Origin: Vallitaleaceae bacterium
Lineage (GTDB): Bacteria; Bacillota; Clostridia; Lachnospirales; Vallitaleaceae
Length of the DNA stretch: 6,409 nt
Assembly: GCA_027858555.1 (NCBI GenBank)
Contig: JAQICP010000265.1
Coordinates: 1-6,409 of the forward strand
Reading direction: 5' to 3'
The notes beneath the pieces were generated by a model. The model searched no databases. It was not told the origin of the DNA and was given only the letters and a program-made list of their open reading frames with translations. Positions within the stretch are counted from its first letter, which is position 1. Every line of letters starts with the position of its first letter. This document shows, piece by piece, positions 1 through 4,781 of the stretch. The translations under genes were made by a program, and so were the position numbers.

Positions 1-2
1 TA

Positions 3-155
3 GTCCTTTCAAGTATGCCTTCAGGCTTTATAGCACTTGTGCCGCCAGCAATCTATAATTTGGATACGGATCTTGCTAACACCAATTGGTTGAGTACAAC
101 AGTAGCTCTTATTGTTGTCATTCCATGGTTGAGCTTCATAACGGGTATAATATAA
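3..155 (+). CDS. C-terminal fragment of a membrane transporter, probably auxin efflux carrier (AEC) family
   Basis: The reading frame is open from the window edge (first full codon at base 3) and ends at TAA 153-155, giving 50 residues; the start lies outside the window. The visible part has MPSGFIALVPPAIYNLD, then a hydrophobic segment ending VVIPWLSFITGII at the stop. A proline-containing helix, an acidic turn (LDTDLAN), a 'LSTT' motif and a final hydrophobic helix resemble the last two membrane segments of AEC-family permeases, where a conserved small-residue/Pro helix precedes a terminal 'STl...P' helix. AEC permeases export or import organic anions across the cytoplasmic membrane. No terminator is visible after the stop, so transcription may run on towards the next gene, which also has its own promoter. 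The family call rests on 50 residues only; another polytopic transporter is possible. Confidence 0.55.
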   Translation, partial: VLSSMPSGFIALVPPAIYNLDTDLANTNWLSTTVALIVVIPWLSFITGII

Positions 156-167
156 TTTGACATAAGG

Positions 168-196
168 TTGGTTATTTTTAAAATCAATAGTATAAT
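168..196 (+). promoter_or_regulatory. Promoter of the mscS-crp unit
   Basis: A perfect -10 hexamer TATAAT lies at 191-196. Exactly 17 bases upstream is TTGGTT (168-173), a half match to the -35 consensus. Transcription would start near base 203, giving a short leader before the ribosome binding site AAGGAG at 214-219. A perfect TTGACA at 157-162 is 28 bases from the -10, too far to pair with it. Confidence 0.6.
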
Positions 197-225
197 GGAC
201 ATAAAGTACAGTTAAGGAGATGCAT

Positions 226-1092
226 ATGCAAGATTTTATAGATTTTTTGAATACTAATGACTTGTATCGTAAGCTATTTTGGTCCTTACTATGTTTAATT
301 GGTACAATTATTAGCGTACAAATAATTAATCGAATTCTTTATAAATCAATTAAAGACAACAAAAAATACTACACTGTTAAGAAACGGGTAAATTATGCCC
401 TTAGCTTCGTATTGATTATTATCATTATTTTCATATGGGCAGATGCAACATCTAATCTAACAACCTATATTGGTCTGTTATCAGCAGGTATAGCCATATC
501 CCTTAGGGAATTATTTACTAATGTGGCAGCTTGGGTATTCATTTCTTTTAAAAGACCATTTGATGTTGGTCATAGGGTCTTAATAGGTGATCAACGTGGC
601 GATGTTATTGACATTAGAATATTTCAGTTTTCACTTATTGAAGTCAGTTCTTATGAAGAAGGCGAACAGAGCACGGGACGTATTATCGATGTGCCTAATC
701 ATTTTGTGTTTTCCTATCCATTAGTTAATTATACAAAGGGTTTCGAGTATATCTGGAACGAGATCAAAGTACTGATAACTTTTGAAAGTGACTGGGAATT
801 AGCTAAAAAACTTTTAACAGAGATTGTCAATAAAGATTCAAAACATCTCATAAAAGAAGCCAAAGGTCAAGTTAGAGAAGCGGCTAAAAAGTATATGATT
901 CACTATGATAAGCTAACACCAATTGTGTACACAGATGTCAAAACGAGCGGCGTTCAATTGACGTTAAGATACTTGTGTTCGCCAAAGCAAAGAAGAGGCA
1001 CTGTTAATATGATGTGGGAAGATATTCTTAAGATGTTAGATGAGAATACTACTATCGATTTGGCATATGATACACGAAGAGTTATTAATTAG
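226..1092 (+). CDS. MscS-family small-conductance mechanosensitive ion channel
   Basis: This is a 288-residue membrane protein, close to the 286 of E. coli MscS. Helices at about 16-38, 57-73 and 77-110 fit the three-helix MscS core. The third contains TTYIGLLSAGIAISLREL then FTNVAAWVFISFKRPFDVG, the Gly/Ala-rich pore helix running into the cytoplasmic beta domain. VPNHFVFSYPLVNYT (about 146-160) matches the conserved 'PN...N.T' segment of that domain, and a mixed alpha/beta C-terminus follows. The family opens under membrane tension to release solutes during hypo-osmotic shock. ATG at 226 is preferred because AAGGAG (214-219) lies 6 bases before it. An in-frame ATG at 220 touches that site directly and is too close. 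The Crp/Fnr gene starts 32 bases downstream with no terminator between, so they are probably co-transcribed. Family call is firm; whether it gates by tension or has another role is not visible. Confidence 0.9.
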   Translation: MQDFIDFLNTNDLYRKLFWSLLCLIGTIISVQIINRILYKSIKDNKKYYTVKKRVNYALSFVLIIIIIFIWADATSNLTTYIGLLSAGIAISLRELFTNVAAWVFISFKRPFDVGHRVLIGDQRGDVIDIRIFQFSLIEVSSYEEGEQSTGRIIDVPNHFVFSYPLVNYTKGFEYIWNEIKVLITFESDWELAKKLLTEIVNKDSKHLIKEAKGQVREAAKKYMIHYDKLTPIVYTDVKTSGVQLTLRYLCSPKQRRGTVNMMWEDILKMLDENTTIDLAYDTRRVIN

Positions 1093-1124
1093 CATATTCA
1101 TAATATGGATTACAGGAGTTGTAG

Positions 1125-1727
1125 ATGGAAGAAATCAAATTTGTCAAAAACCTAAAATCAGTTAATCAAGCACTTTTTAATAGTGTTGTATCCCTGGACG
1201 CAGGAACAGAGATTTTAAATGAAAATGACCAATGCGGGCATGTTCTGTTTTTATTATCTGGTGAGATAGAAGTCTATAAGACAGGTGCTAATGGCAGAGT
1301 CTTTAATCTATATACTATTGAAGTAGGTGAATCCTGTGTTTTAAACTTAAGTTGTATTTTATCAGGGTCGACTTATTTGGCTTACGCGCGTGCTAAAACA
1401 GATATTAAGTGCATCATGATACCACGTAATGAGTTCATAACCATGTTCAGTGAAGAAGAAGTATTAAGGCAATATGTATTCGAATTGATATCTAAAAGAC
1501 TCATATTCATAACTGAAAAAGTGGAGAGTATTGTTCTTGATTCTCTTGAAAATCGGCTTAGAGAATTGTTGCTAGGTAAGCCTAGCACTTCAATCTACAT
1601 GACCCATGATGAGATTGCAAACAACTTAGGCACAGCAAGGGAAGTGGTTTCAAGGCAGCTTAAAAAGTGGGAGAATGATGGCTTGATTGAATTGCATAGA
1701 GGCATGATCACATTGATTAAGCTGTAA
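1125..1727 (+). CDS. Crp/Fnr-family transcription regulator with cysteine-containing sensor domain
   Basis: A 200-residue protein with a cyclic-nucleotide-binding-type beta barrel at about 15-115 (GEIEVYK at 46-52), a dimerisation helix at about 115-145, and a winged helix-turn-helix at about 155-200. The motif THDEIANNLGTAREVVSRQL is the HTH: R172, E173 and R177 line up with the E. coli Crp residues (R180, E181, R185) that read TGTGA half-sites. The barrel lacks the Crp cAMP-binding pattern (the R-S/T pair after the GE motif). Instead it has GESCVLNLSCIL with C71 and C77, plus C37 and C96, so cAMP is an unlikely ligand; a thiol- or redox-based signal is an inference. The Fnr N-terminal 4Fe-4S cysteine set is absent. 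AGGAG at 1114-1118 is 6 bases before the ATG. It is downstream of the MscS gene in the same unit and next to a DUF2892 gene whose promoter carries a fitting operator. Confidence 0.88.
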   Translation: MEEIKFVKNLKSVNQALFNSVVSLDAGTEILNENDQCGHVLFLLSGEIEVYKTGANGRVFNLYTIEVGESCVLNLSCILSGSTYLAYARAKTDIKCIMIPRNEFITMFSEEEVLRQYVFELISKRLIFITEKVESIVLDSLENRLRELLLGKPSTSIYMTHDEIANNLGTAREVVSRQLKKWENDGLIELHRGMITLIKL

Positions 1728-1747
1728 TTGTACACAAGTAATAGTTA

Positions 1748-1762
1748 TGTGACTTTATCACT
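1748..1762 (+). promoter_or_regulatory. Putative Crp/Fnr-type operator before the DUF2892 gene
   Basis: TGTGA (1748-1752) and TCAC (1758-1761) form an inverted repeat of GTGA/TCAC with a 5-base spacer, centred on base 1755. The start predicted from the -10 at 1785-1790 is near 1797, which puts the centre about 42 bases upstream, the class II position for Crp/Fnr activators. The spacer is one base shorter than the N6 of the E. coli Crp consensus, and the outermost base of the right arm is T rather than A, so the match is imperfect. The neighbouring Crp/Fnr protein is the natural candidate to bind it. Confidence 0.45.
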
Positions 1763-1790
1763 GTAGTTTATAGGACATAGAAGGTATACT
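1762..1790 (+). promoter_or_regulatory. Promoter of the DUF2892 gene, weak -35
   Basis: A -10 hexamer TATACT is at 1785-1790. The -35 position, 17 bases upstream (1762-1767, TGTAGT), does not resemble TTGACA, as expected if an activator is needed. The predicted start near 1797 falls at the beginning of the AGGAGG ribosome binding site, so the leader would be only about 14 bases. This is unusually short and makes the exact start uncertain. Confidence 0.45.
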
Positions 1791-1810
1791 ACACATAGGA
1801 GGTACAGCAT

Positions 1811-2005
1811 ATGAAAAACGTAGGCGTATTAGACAAGAGAATCAGAATTGTACTTGGCATTTTAGTATTAAGTTTATTCTTCTTTTTAGACGGTGGATGG
1901 AGATGGATTTCACTGCTAGGAGTTGTATTCATATTAACGGGTATTATCAATTTTTGTCCATTATATTTACCATTTAAGATTAATACACGCAAGAAGAGTA
2001 GTTAG
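1811..2005 (+). CDS. DUF2892 (YgaP-like) small membrane protein
   Basis: A 64-residue protein matching the short DUF2892 family, which is the membrane part of E. coli YgaP without its rhodanese domain. The N-terminal MKNVGVLDKRIRIVLG is the family hallmark (a 'N.G..D...R...G' pattern). Two hydrophobic segments follow, about 11-28 and 31-48. The conserved CPLY motif comes just after the second (C49-Y52), and a basic tail (KINTRKK) follows. AGGAGG at 1797-1802 lies 8 bases before the ATG. In other bacteria such proteins are often encoded beside sulfurtransferase or sulfide-handling genes and are linked to sulfur or redox metabolism; their biochemical role is not established. Here the gene follows a Crp/Fnr regulator by 83 bases, has its own promoter and ends in its own terminator, so it appears to be a single-gene unit controlled separately from the mscS-crp unit. 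The conserved Cys49 could carry a sulfane sulfur, which is inference. Confidence 0.88.
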   Translation: MKNVGVLDKRIRIVLGILVLSLFFFLDGGWRWISLLGVVFILTGIINFCPLYLPFKINTRKKSS

Positions 2006-2042
2006 ATAGATTCAGACCATAGATATAGGTTAGTGACATGAT

Positions 2043-2072
2043 AAGAATCCTGATTTTGAGGGTTCTTTTTTT
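2043..2072 (+). terminator. Intrinsic terminator after the DUF2892 gene
   Basis: AAGAATCC (2043-2050) pairs with GGGTTCTT (2060-2067), including one G-T pair, around a 9-base loop. A run of seven T ends at 2072. It lies 38 bases after the stop codon. Confidence 0.85.
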
Positions 2073-2147
2073 GATATCAGTGTAATTAAACAGGCCAACT
2101 AAAAGTGGGTTTTAAGTATATCTATAAGCTTCGCTGGGAAAACACTT

Positions 2148-2176
2148 CTATCTGGAGTTTTTTGTTATGGTATAAT
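2148..2176 (+). promoter_or_regulatory. Extended -10 promoter of the LapA-domain gene
   Basis: TATAAT at 2171-2176 is preceded by TGG (2168-2170), giving the extended -10 form TGnTATAAT. The -35 position at 17-base spacing (2148-2153, CTATCT) is poor, which an extended -10 can tolerate. The remaining intergenic sequence from 2073 to 2147 holds no convincing gene or RNA. Confidence 0.65.
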
Positions 2177-2222
2177 GGATATATTAACAGAATAATTTCA
2201 ATGGTTCAAAGGGAGGTATAAC

Positions 2223-2570
2223 ATGCAAAAAAACATAATCATTACCTTATTTTTTTCAATCATCATAACGGTATTCGCATTACTTAATTCAGATCCAATA
2301 GCCATAAATCTTGCTTTTGGAGAAGTTGATATTTCGGTGGCTCTGGTTATTCTAATATCAGCCACATTAGGTGCAGTCTTAGTATATTCATTGGCAACTA
2401 TTGCCAAAATAAAAGCTAAGAAAAAGTTGAAGCTGGCAGAAGAGGCATTATTGGATATGACAAAAGCGTGCCAAAAACTTGAAGAAAAACTGGGAGTTTC
2501 CGAAGTGGATTCTGTAGTTAAAGAAGAAACTATAGAAAATATAGAAACTGGAACTGATAATGAACTATAG
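2223..2570 (+). CDS. LapA-domain (DUF1049) membrane protein with cytoplasmic coiled-coil tail
   Basis: A 115-residue protein. Hydrophobic helices are at about 4-21 and 38-60, separated by LNSDPIAINLAFGEVDIS (21-38), which matches the LapA/DUF1049 hallmark: F-A-L-x-N then a short beta-like stretch and a Ser before the second helix. A basic patch follows (KIKAKKKLK, 62-70), then a heptad-like helix to about residue 90 and an acidic, probably disordered tail. The two-helix topology should leave both ends in the cytoplasm. In E. coli, LapA (YciS) works with LapB in controlling LPS synthesis; in Gram-positive bacteria LPS is absent and the role of these proteins is unknown, so the name describes only the domain. 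GGGAGG at 2211-2216 is 6 bases before the ATG. The gene has its own promoter and terminator and no obvious partner. Confidence 0.85.
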   Translation: MQKNIIITLFFSIIITVFALLNSDPIAINLAFGEVDISVALVILISATLGAVLVYSLATIAKIKAKKKLKLAEEALLDMTKACQKLEEKLGVSEVDSVVKEETIENIETGTDNEL

Positions 2571-2584
2571 AATTAAGACTTAAT

Positions 2585-2622
2585 AAACAAATGTCTATCC
2601 AGTTAAGGATAGGCATTTGTTT
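2585..2622. terminator. Shared terminator hairpin between convergent genes
   Basis: A 16-bp stem (2585-2600 with 2607-2622, one G-T pair) closes a 6-base AGTTAA loop. TTTT ends the plus-strand side, and on the minus strand the stem is followed by TTTATTA. It sits between the lapA-like stop at 2570 and the histidine kinase stop at 2646, so it very likely serves both directions. The T-run on the minus side is the weaker one. Confidence 0.85.
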
Positions 2623-2645
2623 TACCCGTTAGAAAATCCGAACAA

Positions 2646-3947
2646 TTATCTAGATATAATAAAGTAAACACCATCATCCTGGTTTTTCACTTCAATTGTA
2701 TAACCGTATAAGTTGACCGTTTTATAAACAATTGACAAACCGAGTCCAAACACACCATCCGCACTCTTTTCATAGGGCTTGAACATGCTATTCATGTAGG
2801 CCTCATCAACGGGCACACCATCATTGTAGATACTAAGATAGTGGTCATCCATACGTATCTGGATTACTGACTTGGTATAGTGTATAGCATTATCAAGTAT
2901 GTTCTCTATGGCAATTCGCCATGAGTTGGTATCGCCATCAAAAATCGCTTGATTACAAACCACATCAAAGGTGGCAGTTGTCTGGTAACTATAGCCAGTT
3001 AGCAGTTCACTGACAATCAGATCAAGCCTTACAGAGTCCATATTATCATAGTTAACAGTGATATAATCAAGCCTTGTTAGATTAAGTAGATTATTGACTT
3101 TTTCATTTAATCGTTTAGTTTGCTTCAATGTAATGGAAGCAGCGTCCATGGGACTGCTTAGGCCGTCTTCCACAGCTTCGGCATATGACTTTATCACCGC
3201 TATGGGTGTTTTTAGATCGTGACTAATGCCTTGGATTAATTCTTGCTTTGTTTTATTATTGGTATAGATTTGCTCTCTCATGGTGTTGATGCTAATAACC
3301 AATTCCCCAAGTTCATCACATCTTTTTAGAGGGATATCTTCTTTGTAAAAAGTCTTATTCATAGAATATATGCCGTTTTTAATGGTTTTTATACCAGCGA
3401 CTAGGTATCTGGTCCATAGTAGTATAATGAGGTAGCCGATGGAGAAGGCGATGAAACCATAAAAGAATAATTTTAAAAAGGTTTCCTTAACCAATTGATT
3501 CTTGATAGTGTTATCGGTCAATACAATAATACACCTATCTTCTACGATATCGAAAAATCCATGATATTTGAAAATACTATAATATAACAATTCATCATTA
3601 ACGGTATTTATATAATTAGCAGAAGTATCGATTTGCATATCAGCTTTTTTAAGTAATAATGAAATGGTCATAGGATCAACGAATGTAGGTAGAAATTCGG
3701 AGACTACATAATTGGTTAGATCATCATAATAGCTAATAAATCCTATGTTCTCAGCAGGACGATAATTAGCTGTGTCCAGATAGAAGCTAAGGGCTTTGCC
3801 TTCAGATTCAAGCCTATCATAAATAACGGTTTCGTATATGTCACCCAGACTCCTGGTTAAGAATATACTCAGCAAGGTCAAAGTGATGGTGAAAGCAGTT
3901 ATGAATATAATTGTGATTTGTTTTGAGAGTGTTAGTTTTATTTTCAT
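2646..3947 (-). CDS. cssS: CssS-like sensor histidine kinase
   Basis: A 433-residue membrane kinase. Helix 1 spans about 9-31, an extracytoplasmic sensor region of about 125 residues follows, then helix 2 (157-178), a HAMP-like linker (180-232) and the HisKA domain with ISHDLKTPIAVIKSYAEA; H243 is the predicted phosphorylation site. The ATPase domain shows the N box (ENILDNAIHYTK, N349 and N353), a G1-type NDGVPVDE and a G2 box GVFGLGLSIV (398-407). The H box, the 'LTRLDYI' end of HisKA, the NDG in place of the usual D-G-x-G, and 'FGLGLSIV' all resemble Bacillus CssS (about 451 residues), which senses misfolded secreted protein outside the membrane. The sensor region is not obviously conserved, so the stimulus may differ. 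The ATG at 3947 overlaps the regulator's TGA in an ATGA junction, implying translational coupling. Kinase call is certain; the CssS assignment is from remembered sequence similarity. Confidence 0.85.
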   Translation of the reverse strand: MKIKLTLSKQITIIFITAFTITLTLLSIFLTRSLGDIYETVIYDRLESEGKALSFYLDTANYRPAENIGFISYYDDLTNYVVSEFLPTFVDPMTISLLLKKADMQIDTSANYINTVNDELLYYSIFKYHGFFDIVEDRCIIVLTDNTIKNQLVKETFLKLFFYGFIAFSIGYLIILLWTRYLVAGIKTIKNGIYSMNKTFYKEDIPLKRCDELGELVISINTMREQIYTNNKTKQELIQGISHDLKTPIAVIKSYAEAVEDGLSSPMDAASITLKQTKRLNEKVNNLLNLTRLDYITVNYDNMDSVRLDLIVSELLTGYSYQTTATFDVVCNQAIFDGDTNSWRIAIENILDNAIHYTKSVIQIRMDDHYLSIYNDGVPVDEAYMNSMFKPYEKSADGVFGLGLSIVYKTVNLYGYTIEVKNQDDGVYFIISR

Positions 3948-4600
3948 TTTAAGCGATACCCATAACCATAAATGGTTTCAATCTCTAGTCTAGCCATTTT
4001 TTTTCTTAAACGTTTTACCAGATCATCAACAACTCTATCAGAGCAAAAATAATTGTCGCCCCATATAAGGTTTAATAATTGTTCTCTGGTAAATGCCTGA
4101 TTAATGTTCTGCACAAGCGTAATCAGCAAATCCATCTCCTTGCTTGTAAGGTCAATCATCTGATCTTGATCATAAGCCAATCGTTTTAGGGTATTGATGC
4201 TATAATTCGAGTGAGTAATAATCTCAGCATCAACGGTATTGTAGACCCGTTGAATTAGTTTTGATACTCTAAGCACCACTTCTCTAGGTGAAAAAGGTTT
4301 AGTAATATAGTCATCGCTGCCCATTTCAAGCCCCATGATCCGATCTATTTCTTGATTTCTAGCGGACAGGAATATAACAGGTGTCTGGTTTTTTTCGCGT
4401 ATCTTCTTAATGATATCGAATCCATTAATCTCGCCAGTCAGCATGATATCTAGTAGCCATATGTGTACTTGATCATCAATATGCGGCATGACAGCTTCGC
4501 CATTTTCAAAAGTGGTTACTTGATACCCATCCTTTTCAAGGTAGGTTTTTAACACGCGCGCTAAATCCATTTCATCTTCTACAATATAGATTTTATACAA
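3944..4600 (-). CDS. cssR: CssR-like OmpR-family response regulator
   Basis: A 218-residue two-domain regulator. The receiver domain (1-120) has E8, D9, the phosphoacceptor D51 in LLDIML, S79 in FLSAR and K101 in KPFSPRE. The winged-helix DNA-binding domain (about 125-218) ends SDRVVDDLVKRLRKKM, then ETIYGYGYRLK, with the OmpR-type recognition helix. The segments IDRIMGLEMGSDDYITKPF, VVDDLVKRLRKKM and ETIYGYGYR are very close to Bacillus CssR as I recall it, well beyond general OmpR similarity. CssR activates quality-control protease genes (htrA, htrB) and its own operon in response to secretion stress. The start is TTG at 4598-4600: AAGGAGG on the minus strand (4610-4616) lies 9 bases before it, and a later start would remove the first beta strand (YKIYIVEDE). 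It forms an operon with the overlapping kinase gene and is divergent from the lipoprotein operon. Confidence 0.88.
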   Translation of the reverse strand: MYKIYIVEDEMDLARVLKTYLEKDGYQVTTFENGEAVMPHIDDQVHIWLLDIMLTGEINGFDIIKKIREKNQTPVIFLSARNQEIDRIMGLEMGSDDYITKPFSPREVVLRVSKLIQRVYNTVDAEIITHSNYSINTLKRLAYDQDQMIDLTSKEMDLLITLVQNINQAFTREQLLNLIWGDNYFCSDRVVDDLVKRLRKKMARLEIETIYGYGYRLK

Positions 4601-4642
4601 AATCAGTTACCTCCTTTAGAAATGTAAGACGAGGGTTTATCC

Positions 4643-4672
4643 TTTATATATATGATATCATTTTTTTAACAA
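4643..4672 (-). promoter_or_regulatory. Promoter of the cssRS-like operon
   Basis: On the minus strand, TTGTTA (4672-4667) is followed after 18 bases by TATAAA (4648-4643). Transcription would start near 4636, some 36 bases before the TTG start codon. The spacer contains a perfect 10-bp palindrome ATGATATCAT (4652-4661). Confidence 0.5.
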
Positions 4673-4692
4673 TAGTGAATGAATAAATTGGA

Positions 4693-4710
4693 TTTTCACA
4701 ATTTAACACA
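4693..4710 (+). promoter_or_regulatory. Putative CssR-type tandem octamer operator
   Basis: TTTTCACA (4693-4700) is followed, with start-to-start spacing of 10 bases, by TTAACACA (4703-4710), which matches the first at 6 of 8 positions; CACAATT is exactly repeated at 4697-4703 and 4707-4713. OmpR-family dimers bind direct repeats of about one helical turn. The octamer TTTTCACA is, as I recall, the consensus reported in the tandem repeats of Bacillus htrA and htrB control regions governed by CssRS. The site lies about 61 to 44 bases upstream of the predicted lipoprotein transcript start and, in the other direction, about 57 to 74 bases upstream of the predicted cssRS transcript start. Confidence 0.6.
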
Positions 4711-4729
4711 ATTCTAATATATTTAGAAT
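4711..4729. repeat. Inverted repeat over the -35 region of the lipoprotein promoter
   Basis: ATTCTAA (4711-4717) and TTAGAAT (4723-4729) are perfect 7-base inverted arms with a 5-base TATAT spacer. The repeat abuts the octamer pair and covers the -35 position of the promoter with its -10 at 4742-4747. It could be an operator for a repressor or part of the CssR-like site. No run of T follows, so it is not a terminator. Confidence 0.5.
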
Positions 4730-4747
4730 GTATTTTTCTACTATAAT
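4719..4747 (+). promoter_or_regulatory. Promoter of the lipoprotein operon, activator-dependent type
   Basis: TATAAT at 4742-4747 is a perfect -10. The -35 position at 17-base spacing (4719-4724, ATATTT) does not match the consensus. A perfect -10, no -35 and direct repeats just upstream are the usual arrangement for a promoter driven by an OmpR-family activator. Transcription would start near 4754. Confidence 0.6.
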
Positions 4748-4781
4748 AAAGCAATAGAAGGATATATGGATAGGAGTTGAT

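Noticed and set aside
157..162. Perfect TTGACA as a -35 for the mscS promoter
   Set aside because: The only good -10 (191-196) is 28 bases away; TTGGTT at 168-173 has the correct 17-base spacing.
220..225. ATG at 220 as start of the MscS gene
   Set aside because: It directly abuts the AAGGAG at 214-219, leaving no spacer; ATG at 226 has a 6-base spacer.
1382..1588. Minus-strand ORF of 68 codons inside the Crp/Fnr gene
   Set aside because: It lies fully antisense to a well-supported gene, shows no domain and has no clear ribosome binding site; it is a shadow frame.
1728..1737. TTGTACACAA dyad as a regulator operator
   Set aside because: It has only 4-base arms, sits just after the stop codon and is far from the promoter; it is likely to be chance.
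1789..1992. Minus-strand ORF of 67 codons over the DUF2892 gene
   Set aside because: It is antisense to a clear family member and runs through its ribosome binding site; no independent support.
2072..2079. TGATATCA shared with the palindrome at 4653-4660
   Set aside because: Eight AT-rich bases repeated twice are expected by chance here, and the first copy is not placed near a promoter.
2139..2163. Hairpin followed by T-run before the lapA-like promoter
   Set aside because: The stem needs a bulged C and a G-T pair and would terminate nothing obvious, since a good terminator already ends at 2072.
2198..2407. Minus-strand ORF of 69 codons over the LapA-domain gene
   Set aside because: It is antisense to the real gene and lacks a convincing start signal or motif.
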